41,863 nucleotides of DNA, taken from assembly GCA_013288305.1 (NCBI GenBank), contig JABDCD010000006.1:1-41863 (forward strand), in the 5' to 3' direction. This DNA comes from Alphaproteobacteria bacterium (GTDB lineage Bacteria; Pseudomonadota; Alphaproteobacteria; Rickettsiales; SXRF01). Positions 1-9,078 of this stretch are shown here, one piece after another. The position numbers and the translations under genes are program-made. How positions within the stretch are numbered: the stretch's first letter is position 1; every line of letters starts with the position of its first letter. The notes beneath the pieces are model-generated. The model saw only the letters and a program-made list of their open reading frames with translations. It was not told the origin of the DNA and did no database searches.

Positions 1-922
1 TAAGCGCTACATTTTAACTTTGTCCTGCCGCGACGTGCGCGGCATCGTCGCTGCCGTGACCGGGTTCTTGGCGGAGAATTTCGGATTTATTATCGAATCG
101 GCGCAATTCGGCGATGCTTCGACGGGCATGTTTTTCATGCGCGTTGAATTTTCGATGGAAAAGGGCGCGTCCGGCGAGAATGCCATGAAGAAAAAATTCG
201 AGGCGCAGGTGGCCCGGCGTTTTTCCATGCAATGGCAGATCATCGGCAAGCAGCGCAAAAGCCGTGTGTTGATCCTGGTGTCGAAGCATGGGCATTGCCT
301 CAATGACCTGCTCTACCGCCATGCGACCGGCCAGCTGGCCATCGAAATCCCGGCTATCGTCTCCAATCATCGCGACTGGGAGCGCACGGCCAAGTGGCAT
401 GGGATTCCGTTTTATTATCTGCCGGTGGAAAAGGGCGCTGAGTTAAGAGTGCTGCGTGCTGAGAAGAAGAAACAACTCAGCACTGTGCACTCAGCACTCA
501 GCACTTCAAAATCCGAACAAGAATCCAAAATCCTCTCTCTCATCGACAAGCACAATATCGACGTGACCGTTCTGGCGCGTTACATGCAGATTTTGTCGGC
601 GGGCATGTGCAAAAAATTACAGGGCAGGGCGATCAACATCCATCATTCCTTCCTGCCCAGCTTCAAGGGCGCCAGGCCTTATGCCCAGGCTTTCAGCCGC
701 GGAGTGAAGCTCATCGGCGCGACGGCGCATTACGTGACGACCGACCTGGACGAGGGCCCGATCATCGAGCAGGAAGTCGCCCGCGTCGATCATACCCACA
801 CGCCCGACGACCTCGCCGCCATCGGCCGCGACATCGAATGCCTCGTCCTCGCCCGCGCGCTGAAATACCACACCGAGCATCGGGTGTTGCTGAACGGGGG
901 TAAGACGGTGGTGTTTAGGTGA
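1..922 (+). CDS. purU: Formyltetrahydrofolate deformylase, 5'-truncated by window edge
   Basis: PurU hydrolyses 10-formyl-THF to formate and THF, feeding purine synthesis and balancing the one-carbon pool; it is cytosolic. An N-terminal ACT-type regulatory domain (SCRDVRGIVAAVTGFLAE) is followed by a formyltransferase domain with the catalytic Asn/His of INIHHSFLP and the Asp of TTDLDEGPI. The reading frame stays open to base 2, where it encodes KRYILTLSCRD. The TTG at 20 in the ORF track is therefore an internal Leu, and the true start lies upstream of the window. About 25 residues (after LPVEKGAE and before KSEQESKILSLI) are absent from ordinary PurU and are encoded by a heptad hairpin inserted in frame. 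The catalytic domain after the insert is intact, so the protein is probably functional. Confidence 0.95.
   Translation, partial: KRYILTLSCRDVRGIVAAVTGFLAENFGFIIESAQFGDASTGMFFMRVEFSMEKGASGENAMKKKFEAQVARRFSMQWQIIGKQRKSRVLILVSKHGHCLNDLLYRHATGQLAIEIPAIVSNHRDWERTAKWHGIPFYYLPVEKGAELRVLRAEKKKQLSTVHSALSTSKSEQESKILSLIDKHNIDVTVLARYMQILSAGMCKKLQGRAINIHHSFLPSFKGARPYAQAFSRGVKLIGATAHYVTTDLDEGPIIEQEVARVDHTHTPDDLAAIGRDIECLVLARALKYHTEHRVLLNGGKTVVFR
437..502. repeat. Heptad hairpin element 1, in frame inside purU
   Basis: Inverted repeat with arms 437-463 and 476-502 pairing at 21 of 27 positions around a 12-nt A-rich loop (AAGAAGAAACAA). Each arm reads as 7-nt units: GCTGAGT-like on the left, CTCAGCA-like on the right. 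It adds a Lys/Ser-rich stretch between the two halves of the PurU catalytic domain and keeps the frame. Confidence 0.85.
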
Positions 923-930
923 GACTGGCG

Positions 931-1680
931 TCACCCAATGAAGGCTTTGTACGCAGTAAACATACCGACAATCTCAGCTCCGATCCCGGTTATCCCTGCG
1001 ACCACGCCGCCAAGAATCTTTGCGGTACGTTTGGTAGTGCTCATGGGTTTTGTGGCTGCGAGCGTACTGTTGTCGGCCTGGCGTGAATAGTAGGGTTCCT
1101 GCCCATCTAATCCTTGCGATAACCATGTTCCGCCTGACTGCATCAGTATGCCGCCGAGCACTATGCCCGTGGCGGCAATACCCAACTTTCCGCCAAGGGA
1201 TTTAGTACTAAGATATTTATCAAATCGTTCTGTTGTTTCAAAAAAATGCCGGCTTACGAAATTAGGGACTTTTTCTACTCCATCGACTCCATCGACTCCT
1301 TCGATGATAGCATTTTTAGCACCGTCTAAGGCTTTATTTATATCTCTAATTGCGTGGGAGTCCTTCGCTGCCTTAAGGATGGTTTCCAGATTATCGTGGA
1401 GAATGGAGGTAGCCTCAGTTAAGGGGGTGCCTTTCGGTAAAGTTATATTTTTATCTCCGTTTAATGCAATTCTATATCCCTTGCTGAGTACGGTTCCTGT
1501 TTCACTTTCAATTGTTTTAATACCACCTAACAGAGTGTTTATGGATTCTAAAAAACCATTTGCGGTTTCTTTAGCAGTCACGCCTAAACTCTCTGGGGCT
1601 AAACTACTAAGTTTACCTTGCAGATTCGTGAGCCATTGTTCGGCATTTTCAACAATCTTTTCTGAAACAGTCTTTGCCAT
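931..1680 (-). CDS. Hypothetical membrane protein with C-terminal Gly-rich helices
   Basis: No family is recognised. The 249-residue protein has a mostly helical soluble N-terminal part and a small GVDGVDGVE repeat near residue 140. Two Gly-rich hydrophobic segments follow near the C-terminus (KLGIAATGIVLGGILMQSGG and ILGGVVAGITGIGAEIVGMF), suggesting a membrane hairpin. The start chosen is the ATG at 1680, because GGCAGGAAAT sits just upstream; the track start at 1707 has no ribosome binding site nearby. The gene lies 3' to 3' with purU, 8 nt apart. It is AT-richer than purU and lon. Its Gly-zipper style resembles the orphans at 35.6-38.2 kb, but no homology can be claimed by eye. Confidence 0.75.
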   Translation of the reverse strand: MAKTVSEKIVENAEQWLTNLQGKLSSLAPESLGVTAKETANGFLESINTLLGGIKTIESETGTVLSKGYRIALNGDKNITLPKGTPLTEATSILHDNLETILKAAKDSHAIRDINKALDGAKNAIIEGVDGVDGVEKVPNFVSRHFFETTERFDKYLSTKSLGGKLGIAATGIVLGGILMQSGGTWLSQGLDGQEPYYSRQADNSTLAATKPMSTTKRTAKILGGVVAGITGIGAEIVGMFTAYKAFIG

Positions 1681-1892
1681 ATTTCCTGCCAACGTAATGA
1701 TGGTCAATAATACAATTTAGCACATCCACCCCCGCCATGGTGTTACAATATGATGACAATTGTGCAGCACAAGGCAATAAGACCCCTGCATTTTTATAGA
1801 ATATTGTATTATAAAGATATTTTATTATACTGGCGTGAAAAAAGACCCCTCATCCTGCTGCGCTAACATTAGGACGGCGAGTCGGCGGGGAT

Positions 1893-4334
1893 TCAATGCG
1901 TGACAATCCCGCCTTCGCCGTCGGGGAGGGTAGGAGGGAGGAGCGTCGGCATGGCGATGACTTCTTTTTCTTTGGGATCTTTCCATTCCATCGGTTCCGG
2001 CATCCGCACCAGGGCGGCTTTCAGTACTTCATCGACGGTGGCCACCGGAATCAGCGTCATGCCCTTCTTCACATTATCGGGGATTTCTTCGAGGTCTTTG
2101 ACGTTTTCCTGCGGGATCAGCACCGTAGTCAGCCCGCCGCGCAGCGCCGCCAGCAGTTTTTCCTTGAGGCCACCGATACCGAGCACGCGGCCGCGCAGCG
2201 TTACCTCGCCGGTCATGGCGACGTCCTTGCGTACCGGGATGCCGGTCAGCACCGAGACGATAGCGGTGGTCATGGCGATGCCGGCGGAAGGGCCGTCCTT
2301 GGGCGTGGCGCCTTCGGGCACGTGGACGTGAATATCCGTGGTCTGGAACCTGGGCGGGGCGATGCCGAAATCCAGCGAGCGCGAGCGCACGTAGGAAATC
2401 GACGCCTGCACCGATTCCTGCATGACGTCCCCAAGCTTGCCGGTGATGGTGGTTTTGCCTTTGCCGGGCATGGTGACGGCTTCGACGACGAGCAGTTCGC
2501 CGCCGACTTCCGTCCAGGCCAGGCCGGTGACCATGCCGATTAAATCATCCTTCTCGACTTCGCCGAAGCTGTATTTGCGCACGCCGGCGAATTTGCCGAT
2601 GTTGCGCGCCGTAACCTTGATCATGGCGAGGCTTTTCAGCATGATTTCCTTGACCGCCTTGCGCGTGGCATTGGCGATTTCGCGCTCCAGGTTGCGCACG
2701 CCGGCCTCGCGCGTGTAGTAGCGGATGATATCGCGCAGTGCGTCGTCCGAGATCGACCATTCCTCTTTTTTGAGGCCGTGCGCCTTCATCTGTTTTTCGA
2801 TCAGATGCTGCCGGGCGATGTGGACTTTTTCGTCTTCGGTGTAGCCGGGGATGCGGATGACTTCCATGCGGTCAAGCAGGGGGCGCGGCATGTTGGTGGT
2901 GTTGGCGGTGGTGACGAACATGACATCCGACAGATCGTAATCGACTTCGAGGTAATGGTCGTTGAAGGCGTGGTTCTGCTCCGGATCGAGCACTTCGAGC
3001 AGCGCCGCCGCCGGGTCGCCGCGGTAGTCGCTGCCCATCTTGTCGATCTCGTCGAGGAGGATCAGCGCGTTGCTCGACTTGGCTTTTTTCATCGACTGGA
3101 TGATTTTGCCCGGCATCGAACCGATATAGGTGCGGCGGTGACCGCGGATTTCCGCCTCATCGCGTACGCCGCCTAGACTGATACGCACAAAATTGCGCCC
3201 GGTGGCGCGGGCGATGGACTTGGCCAGCGACGTCTTGCCGACGCCGGGCGGGCCGATGATGCACAATATCTGGCTTCTGACCTGGCGCGTGCGCTGTTGC
3301 ACGGCGAGATATTCCAGGATACGCTCCTTGACCTTCTCCAGCCCGTAATGATCCTCGTTGAGGATTCTTTCGGCTTCCTTGAGATCGCTCTTGATGCGCG
3401 TCGTCTTTTTCCACGGCAGCGACATGATCCAGTCGAGATAGTTGCGGATGACCGAGGCTTCCGCCGACATGCTGCTCATGGTGCGCAGCTTCTTGATCTC
3501 GCTTTCGACCTTGGCGCGCGCTTCCTTGGTCAGGCGGATCTTCTTGAAATCCGCTTCGAGCTTGCCGACCTCGTCCTTGCCGTCCTCGGATTCGCCCAGC
3601 TCCTTCTGTATGGCTTTCATCTGCTCGTTCAAATAATATTCGCGCTGCGTTTTTTCCATCTGGCGCTTGACGCGGCTCCTGATGCGTTTTTCGGTATTGA
3701 GCACGGAGATTTCGTTTTCCATCAGCGTGAAGATATGCTCCAGCCGCTCCGGCACCGTGAGCATTTCGAGGATTTTCTGCTTGGCGGCAATGTCCACCGA
3801 CATATGGGCGGCGATGGTGTCGGCGAGCAGGCTGGCACTGGTGATTTTGCCCACCGTGCCCATCGTTTCCGGTTGAATCTTCTTGTTCAGCTTGACATAT
3901 TGCTCGAACTGGCCGAGCACGGTGCGGAACAAGCCTTCCATTTCCTGCTTTTCGCCCTGCCGCTCTTCGACGATGCCGGCGGCGACCTGGAAATAATCAT
4001 TGTTATCGATGAATTCAGTGATCTGCGCGCGCGCCACGCCCTCGACCAGCACCTTCACCGTGCCGTCGGGCAGGCGCAACAGCTGGAGAATATTGCCGAT
4101 GGTGCCCATGCGGTAGATGTCGCTCTCCTTGGGATCGTCGACGCCGCCGTTTTTCTGGGTGACCAGCAGGATCTTGCCCTCGCGCCGGACGACTTCCTCC
4201 AACGCCCGCACCGACTTCTCGCGCCCGACGAACAGCGGCACCACCATCGACGGAAACACCACGATGTCGCGCAGCGGCAGGACCGGTAATATCTCAGTCC
4301 TGAGGATAACGGGCGGAGGTGCGGATGTTTCCAT
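1893..4334 (-). CDS. lon: ATP-dependent protease Lon
   Basis: Lon is a cytosolic AAA+ serine protease that degrades misfolded and regulatory proteins. The 813 residues match the family length. The N-terminal substrate domain ([20 protein letters not shown]) is followed by a coiled middle region, Walker A GPPGVGKT, Walker [12 protein letters not shown], and the protease domain with catalytic Ser683 ([10 protein letters not shown]) and Lys726 ([10 protein letters not shown]). The start follows family alignment; the upstream ribosome binding site is weak. In many alphaproteobacteria lon lies between clpX and the HU gene. Here it is on the opposite strand about 6 kb from clpX. A symmetric AT-rich inverted repeat lies 35-52 nt upstream of the start and could be an operator. 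Confidence 0.98.
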   Translation of the reverse strand: METSAPPPVILRTEILPVLPLRDIVVFPSMVVPLFVGREKSVRALEEVVRREGKILLVTQKNGGVDDPKESDIYRMGTIGNILQLLRLPDGTVKVLVEGVARAQITEFIDNNDYFQVAAGIVEERQGEKQEMEGLFRTVLGQFEQYVKLNKKIQPETMGTVGKITSASLLADTIAAHMSVDIAAKQKILEMLTVPERLEHIFTLMENEISVLNTEKRIRSRVKRQMEKTQREYYLNEQMKAIQKELGESEDGKDEVGKLEADFKKIRLTKEARAKVESEIKKLRTMSSMSAEASVIRNYLDWIMSLPWKKTTRIKSDLKEAERILNEDHYGLEKVKERILEYLAVQQRTRQVRSQILCIIGPPGVGKTSLAKSIARATGRNFVRISLGGVRDEAEIRGHRRTYIGSMPGKIIQSMKKAKSSNALILLDEIDKMGSDYRGDPAAALLEVLDPEQNHAFNDHYLEVDYDLSDVMFVTTANTTNMPRPLLDRMEVIRIPGYTEDEKVHIARQHLIEKQMKAHGLKKEEWSISDDALRDIIRYYTREAGVRNLEREIANATRKAVKEIMLKSLAMIKVTARNIGKFAGVRKYSFGEVEKDDLIGMVTGLAWTEVGGELLVVEAVTMPGKGKTTITGKLGDVMQESVQASISYVRSRSLDFGIAPPRFQTTDIHVHVPEGATPKDGPSAGIAMTTAIVSVLTGIPVRKDVAMTGEVTLRGRVLGIGGLKEKLLAALRGGLTTVLIPQENVKDLEEIPDNVKKGMTLIPVATVDEVLKAALVRMPEPMEWKDPKEKEVIAMPTLLPPTLPDGEGGIVTH

Positions 4335-4368
4335 AAAGCTGTCGTGTGATTTTCGTATGTGAATTCTT

Positions 4369-4386
4369 GCCTATATAAATATAGGC
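4369..4386. promoter_or_regulatory. Inverted repeat upstream of lon
   Basis: GCCTATAT-AA-ATATAGGC is an inverted repeat with perfect 8-bp arms and a 2-bp spacer, 35-52 nt before the lon start codon. The position and symmetry fit an operator or a promoter-overlapping site. No regulator can be named from the sequence. Confidence 0.35.
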
Positions 4387-4419
4387 GAACTGCGCGGCGA
4401 TTGCCAGAGGGAAGTGGTA

Positions 4420-4527
4420 TATCCCCGCCGAATGGCGGGGTCCGGTATTAGATACAATGGGTTATAATTTACGCCTAATGGCGGGTTTAGTCCAGTTAGA
4501 CCAGACCCCGCAATAAATGCGGGGATA
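4420..4527. repeat. Pair of facing GC-rich palindromes upstream of lon
   Basis: Two small hairpins (CCCCGCC-gaat-GGCGGGG and CCCCGCA-ataaa-TGCGGGG) face each other about 61 nt apart. Their outer ends TATCCCCGC and GCGGGGATA are complementary, so the whole block can also fold as one long stem. The style matches the GTCATCCC-type REP-like palindromes elsewhere in the window. Confidence 0.6.
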
Positions 4528-4715
4528 GAGGCTGGTGCACCAGAGCGGAATAACCTCGAACCGAATACACCAATTCGTTGAAATTGTACAGAAGTGGGGT
4601 AAAGTATTCAAGTATCCGCCGGTATTGGACGGAAAAAGTTTTAAGTGGGAGTCGCTAAGTTTAGCGGTGTGACTGATTTACAATTGATTTATCTAAAGTT
4701 CTACGGATCATTTTT
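4528..4715. other. Unexplained intergenic block, no gene recognised
   Basis: With the palindromes before it, this forms a 381-nt gap between lon and the HD-GYP gene. One plus-strand frame is open for about 47 codons without an ATG (ending KSFKWESLSLAV and a stop), and a small hairpin (CGCTAA-gt-TTAGCG, inside AGTC...GACT) lies near 4660. I recognise no tRNA, tmRNA, RNase P, SRP or 6S signature. It may be a decayed gene end or a non-coding RNA; neither is supported further. Confidence 0.3.
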
Positions 4716-5963
4716 CTAATATATGACATTTCCTTTACTCGCAGGTGCAACATACTCCCTCTCTCTGAACTTCCACATGAGAGGTAAGAAACGCTCCAAC
4801 AATTTCCCGCTAATCATTCCGGCCTTTGCTTCGTCCTCCAAAATTCCTGTCGCCTTCTCTAATGACATCGGATGGGCGCGGTAACTGCGTACACTGGTCA
4901 TTGCTTTAAAGCGGTCTATAATGGGATGAATATGCGTAATAGGCGGCATGTCTTCCCTGCTTCCTTTGCTGATGCCTTTGGGGTAGCCGGTGCCATCGAG
5001 ATTTTCATGATGTGTAGCAATTATTTTGCCTATGTCTTTTAATGATTCAGGCAATCCCAACGCTTCTATCATTTGTGTTGAATAGACGACATGGTTTTTC
5101 ATGATTGTCTTTTTGGCACCATCCAGCCTGCCCGGATAATGGAGTATATCGTCAGGTATATACAGCTTCCCATAATCATGCAGCATGACGGCGATACATA
5201 ATACCGCGCCCTTTTCTGCATCCACCGTGTATTCATCAGCTCCCTTGTTATTTGGGGGCATAAGTTCTGTAGCTAATATTTGAGCAAGCAGTTGTGTTGA
5301 GTTATTTATATGCTCATAGGTTTCAGGGGAGTGCGTTGCAATACGCGCAAAAAAATGCTCAATGGCGGTTCGCAGACTGGGATTTTTCTCGATAATCTCG
5401 GCAACCCTATCGGCAAGCATCCCTCTATTGGCCGAAGTCGCGGGGGTATCATCTTGTGATGCGACCCGAATCAACTCTACCATTCTCCTTGTATGCACAT
5501 CGTCCAGGATTTCACCAGGGGATATTTGCTCTCCTAACAATTCAATATCTTTGCGCGCGGCTTCGTCTACATCGGTAACTCTGCTTGCCTCGTTTGCCAA
5601 AGACTCGGCTATGACCTTGTCCATTATAACTTTTAGACTGGCTATATTGGGTGGCTTGTGCACGATTGCTTTTATCGCACTATGCATTTTTCTGAACTCT
5701 TCCTGCATACTGGAGTCGCCAGTCAATAATATCATCGGCGTAGCATCTAGTTTGCGCTTCATGGCATCTGCCAAGTCAGCACCGGTTGCTCCTTTCTCAT
5801 GCAAGTTATAATCGGCAACGACCAGATCAAATTTCGTTGTGGAGAGCTTCTCCATCGCTTCAGCCATACTGGCAACCGAGGTTATCTGATGATCTTGCCC
5901 GAACTGGAGGCCAAACAGCATACGAAGTGATGGATCGTCCTCGACGTGCAGAATATTTGCCAT
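4716..5963 (-). CDS. Response regulator with REC and HD-GYP domains
   Basis: Predicted cytosolic two-component output protein; HD-GYP domains hydrolyse cyclic di-GMP. Residues 1-118 form a receiver domain with acidic pair D9/D10, phospho-acceptor D51 (VVADYNL), T81 (LLTGD) and K103 (VHKPP). A helical linker of about 90 residues leads to the HD-GYP domain, with H218, the H262-D263 pair (LHDYGK), H291, the HH pair near 318 and the GYP motif at 326-328 (DGTGYPKG). All expected metal ligands appear present, so phosphodiesterase activity is plausible. AAGGGATGA just upstream supports the ATG at 5963. No histidine kinase lies beside it, so its partner is unknown. Confidence 0.92.
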   Translation of the reverse strand: MANILHVEDDPSLRMLFGLQFGQDHQITSVASMAEAMEKLSTTKFDLVVADYNLHEKGATGADLADAMKRKLDATPMILLTGDSSMQEEFRKMHSAIKAIVHKPPNIASLKVIMDKVIAESLANEASRVTDVDEAARKDIELLGEQISPGEILDDVHTRRMVELIRVASQDDTPATSANRGMLADRVAEIIEKNPSLRTAIEHFFARIATHSPETYEHINNSTQLLAQILATELMPPNNKGADEYTVDAEKGAVLCIAVMLHDYGKLYIPDDILHYPGRLDGAKKTIMKNHVVYSTQMIEALGLPESLKDIGKIIATHHENLDGTGYPKGISKGSREDMPPITHIHPIIDRFKAMTSVRSYRAHPMSLEKATGILEDEAKAGMISGKLLERFLPLMWKFREREYVAPASKGNVIY

Positions 5964-6183
5964 TGCTCATCCCTTGATTTAACGTAGATACTAAACATAT
6001 CCGGTAAAGATACATATAGCTTTAAATCTTCAGCGTCTTGTTATTGTTTATAAAAGTTCCACACGTGGGCAATAATTAGTGATGCAACGCCCTTGCTGGC
6101 AATATGCGCTTGTTGAGCAATTTGATCTCACCACACTCGCGCGGAGCTAGAACCAAAAAACCTAAATAAATCTAGCACCTAAA

Positions 6184-6218
6184 ATGCCGTTTCAAAATGA
6201 GAAATCAGAATACGGCAT
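6184..6218 (-). terminator. Possible terminator after tRNA-Leu
   Basis: A 7-bp stem (ATGCCGT/ACGGCAT) with a 21-nt loop lies about 20 nt downstream of the tRNA on its own strand and is followed by TTTTAG. The loop is long and the T-run short, so this is tentative. Confidence 0.35.
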
Positions 6219-6239
6219 ATAAACAATGCCTTGAAAAAA

Positions 6240-6324
6240 TGGTGCGGGTAAAGGGACTTGAACCCCTACGCCTTGCGGCGCCAGGACCTAAACCTGGTGC
6301 GTCTGCCAATTCCGCCATACCCGC
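6240..6324 (-). tRNA. tRNA-Leu(TAG), CCA encoded
   Basis: Read on the minus strand it starts GCGGGTATGGCGGAATTGGC and closes with TTACCCGC-A-CCA. The anticodon loop TTTAGGT between CCAGG and CCTGG gives anticodon TAG. The variable arm GCGCCGCAAGGCGT is long, as expected for leucine tRNA, and GGTTCAAGTCC forms the T arm. The 3' CCA is encoded. The gene stands alone. Confidence 0.97.
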
Positions 6325-6480
6325 CCCCAGATTGTCATACCCGCATGGGCCGCTTCTGTCAAACTACTGTAATAATTCCCGTTTTCCATACGCACCCATT
6401 GTCATAAAAACTTCATACTAGGGCTGCCATGGCTGTGGTAGTCTGGTAATAGCTAAAAAAACTGACCAAGAAAGCATAAT

Positions 6481-7191
6481 ATGGCACTCACTCAACAACA
6501 AGAAATGCGCCTGAGAGGAATTGTCGCGGCAAAATGCGAGGAAGCCTTAAAAGGAACCACTCCTCTTTCTACGCAGGTTATTAACGCGTTTAACTCTAAT
6601 CTAACTACTCTTAAAGGTGCGGCGGATATAGCTTCGGATGGCAGGCCTCTCACTGAACAAGAAATTAAAGCTCTTAGGAAGCAAGCCAAAGAAAAAACTA
6701 TCAAAGAATTACAGGATTTTTCGATTGCTTCAGCTAATGCCGATCCGGGTACACCGCCACCAGCCAATCTGGGAATGTCAGGGTTAGGAAACCAAGCGTT
6801 GTCGATGGTAGGACAATCCTTTTTTGGCAGTATCCCGTTAATAGGGCCATTATTTGATAAAATACTTCCGATGCTGATTAAAGCCGTTACTGTCGGTTAT
6901 CAATATTTCACGCAAAAACCTGATAAGGACGGTAAAACTAAAGGCCTCGGAGATCTGTGGGAAGAAGATACCCAGAAGGATGGCCTGACGCGTCTGGCGA
7001 AGAGTTTCCAAATCGATCCTAAATCATTGGTTGATTCAGTGATGAACGAGCCTTCTGCGGCCGCTCCGGCAAAACCGCCGGTACAGCCTAATCCTTTGCC
7101 CCCAAATCATGTTCCTGATGGAACGAATTTACCGTCCCCACCGCGTCCTATATCGCCACCTCCGTCTCCTCCGGGCCAAACGCCCCCATAA
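6481..7191 (+). CDS. Hypothetical protein with hydrophobic centre and Pro-rich tail
   Basis: No family is recognised. The 236-residue protein has a charged helical N-terminus (residues 1-80). A Gly/Leu-rich stretch follows near 100-140 (GQSFFGSIPLIGPLFDKILP, then MLIKAVTVGYQYF) that could lie in or on a membrane. After a short polar region comes a C-terminal tail of about 45 residues dominated by proline (SPPRPISPPPSPPGQ). There is no signal peptide. An AAGAAAG motif precedes the ATG. It sits alone between tRNA-Leu and tig and is AT-richer than tig. Its membrane-plus-disordered-tail layout recalls the orphans at 35.6-38.2 kb. Confidence 0.75.
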   Translation: MALTQQQEMRLRGIVAAKCEEALKGTTPLSTQVINAFNSNLTTLKGAADIASDGRPLTEQEIKALRKQAKEKTIKELQDFSIASANADPGTPPPANLGMSGLGNQALSMVGQSFFGSIPLIGPLFDKILPMLIKAVTVGYQYFTQKPDKDGKTKGLGDLWEEDTQKDGLTRLAKSFQIDPKSLVDSVMNEPSAAAPAKPPVQPNPLPPNHVPDGTNLPSPPRPISPPPSPPGQTPP

Positions 7192-7311
7192 TAATATAGA
7201 TACGATCTTCCTGCACAAAACCGCTTGCCTTCCCATGCGCTTTGTGTTTTCCCCTTACGGTCCTTATGATATGGGGCTAATATAACCATTCCAACTTACA
7301 GAGTATCTCAC

Positions 7312-8703
7312 ATGCAGGTCACGGAACTTGAATCCACAGGGTTGAAGAAAACGCTTAAAATCACCGTCGAGGCGGCGCGCATCAATGAGCAGATGGATGC
7401 GGAGATGAAAGCGGCGGGCGAACGCGTCAGGATTCCGGGATTCCGGCCGGGGTTTATCCCGATGAAAATCCTGCAGCAGCGCTATGGCAAGAGCGTGCAG
7501 CCGGACGTGCTGAAACAGGTCATCAACCACGCCACCGCCGAGGTCATCGCGCAGAAAAAATTGCGCCCGACACTGACGCCGCAGATCAACATCGACGACT
7601 ATAAAGAAGGCGGAGAATTGGCTTTCACCCTGTCGTTTGAAGTGTTTCCCGACATGCCGGAAATGGATTTCGGCGACGTAACGCTGGAGCGCAAAACATT
7701 CGATATAGAAGAAGCGGAGATCGACAAGGCGGTGGGCAACATCGCCGCGCGTAATCCGAAATTCACCCGCCTCGAAGAAGGCGGCAAGGCCAAATCCGGT
7801 CATGTCGTCACCATCGATTTCAAGGGCATGATCGGCGGCGTCGCGTTTGACGGCGGATCGGCCAGCAATTTCAGGTTGGAACTGGGCAGCGGCCAATTCA
7901 TCGAAGGCTTCGAGGAGCAACTCATCGGTGCGCGCGAGGGCGATGACAAGATCGTAAACGTCACCTTCCCGAAAGATTATCCGGGGGAGAAAGTGGCGGG
8001 GCAGGAGGCGTCGTTTGCCGTGAAGGTGAAGGAAATCCATGCCAAGGAAACGCCGGCGGTCGACGATGAATTTGCCAAGGGACTGGGATTCGCCGATGCG
8101 CGGGGGCTGCGCGAGGCCGTCCGCAACCAGTTGATCAAGGAATACGATCAGCAGGTGCGCAACCAGCTTAAAAAACAGTTATTCGACGTGCTGGATGAAA
8201 ACTATGATTTCGAGCTGCCGCAGGGCATGGTCGATATGGAATTTAATTCCATCTGGGAGCGCCTCAAGGAAGCGCAGGCCAAGGGCGAGCCGCTGGATGG
8301 CAAGGGCGAGGACGATCTGAAAGAGGAATACCGGGAGATTGCGCGGCGGCGCGTCAAGCTCGGGCTGATGCTGGCCGAGGTCGGCACCCGCAACCACATC
8401 CAGATCGGCCGCGATGAGCTTGGCCGCGCCGTCATGCAGCAGGCGGGCATGTATCCCGGGCAGGAAAAAATGATCATGGAGTTCTACCGCAAGCATCCCG
8501 AACGTGTCGACGATCTGCGCGGGCCGATATTGGAGGAAAAAGCGGTGGATTTCATCCTCGGCAAGGTCAAATTTAACGATAGCAAGGTGGCGGTGGAGGA
8601 TTTAGTTGAAGAAAACGAGGAAGATTCAGGCAATGCTGAAAAGAAAAAACCGGCTAAGGCCAAGGCGAAAGCTGCGGCTAAGAAGAAGGCGGCTGGCGCG
8701 TAA
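7312..8703 (+). CDS. tig: Trigger factor, ribosome-associated chaperone and prolyl isomerase
   Basis: Trigger factor docks at the ribosomal exit tunnel and shields nascent chains. The 463 residues have the usual order: an N-terminal ribosome-binding domain with signature VRIPGFRPGFIPMKILQQRYG, an FKBP-type isomerase domain around residues 150-245 (SGHVVTIDFKGMIGG...GSGQFIEGFEEQL), and a helical C-terminal chaperone domain. The tail is a Lys/Ala-rich low-complexity stretch (KKPAKAKAKAAAKKKAA). In the GFRxGxxP loop the residue after the second Gly is Phe where most homologues have Lys; the rest is intact. It stands upstream of clpP and clpX as in many bacteria, but a toxin-antitoxin pair now separates it from clpP. 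Confidence 0.98.
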   Translation: MQVTELESTGLKKTLKITVEAARINEQMDAEMKAAGERVRIPGFRPGFIPMKILQQRYGKSVQPDVLKQVINHATAEVIAQKKLRPTLTPQINIDDYKEGGELAFTLSFEVFPDMPEMDFGDVTLERKTFDIEEAEIDKAVGNIAARNPKFTRLEEGGKAKSGHVVTIDFKGMIGGVAFDGGSASNFRLELGSGQFIEGFEEQLIGAREGDDKIVNVTFPKDYPGEKVAGQEASFAVKVKEIHAKETPAVDDEFAKGLGFADARGLREAVRNQLIKEYDQQVRNQLKKQLFDVLDENYDFELPQGMVDMEFNSIWERLKEAQAKGEPLDGKGEDDLKEEYREIARRRVKLGLMLAEVGTRNHIQIGRDELGRAVMQQAGMYPGQEKMIMEFYRKHPERVDDLRGPILEEKAVDFILGKVKFNDSKVAVEDLVEENEEDSGNAEKKKPAKAKAKAAAKKKAAGA

Positions 8704-8751
8704 ATTAAGTTCATTTACCCCTTGGCATTGCGTGACGTATGTGTTACATTT

Positions 8752-9078
8752 ATGATAACGATTGAGCACTATGTCACCGCCGATGGCCTAGATGTTTTTG
8801 ATCGATGGTTTGATCGGTTGAGAGACGATCAGGCTATCGCCCGTATTGCTTCCCGATTGAAGAGATTAAAAAACGGTGTTTTCGGCGATTGCAAGTCGGT
8901 CGGCGGTGGAGTGTGGGAATTGCGTATTGATTACGGCCCCGGTTATCGTCTTTATTACAGCATGATTGGCAGAACTGCTGTTTTGTTATTATGCGGCGGC
9001 GATAAACGCAGACAGGATACGGATATTAAACAGGCTATTGAATATTTGAACGATTATAAGCGGAGATTTTATCTATGA
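8752..9078 (+). CDS. RelE/HigB-like addiction-module toxin
   Basis: The 108-residue protein fits the RelE/ParE-superfamily group often called putative addiction module killer protein. Supporting features are the basic helix ARIASRLKRLKNGVFGD, the strand motif WELRIDYGPGYRLYY typical of this group, and the C-terminal core LLLCGGDKRRQDTDIKQA. Members usually block translation by cutting mRNA on the ribosome; that activity is inferred. The ATG at 8752 is preferred to the TTG at 8722 because homologues begin close to ITIEHY-like sequence. Its stop overlaps the antitoxin start (ATGA), so the two are translationally coupled. The order is toxin first, as in HigBA-type modules. Confidence 0.88.
   Translation: MITIEHYVTADGLDVFDRWFDRLRDDQAIARIASRLKRLKNGVFGDCKSVGGGVWELRIDYGPGYRLYYSMIGRTAVLLLCGGDKRRQDTDIKQAIEYLNDYKRRFYL

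Noticed and set aside
20-922. TTG at 20 as the purU start
   Set aside because: The frame stays open upstream to base 2 and encodes the conserved N-terminal strand of the ACT domain, so the gene is truncated by the window, not started at 20.
3297-4289. 330-aa plus-strand ORF opposite lon
   Set aside because: It is a GC-driven shadow of the lon reading frame with skewed His/Phe/Arg composition and no family pattern.
6481-7191. Pro-rich protein at 6481 as a phage or secretion effector
   Set aside because: A Pro-rich tail alone is not evidence; there is no signal, no neighbouring secretion gene and no recognised effector motif.
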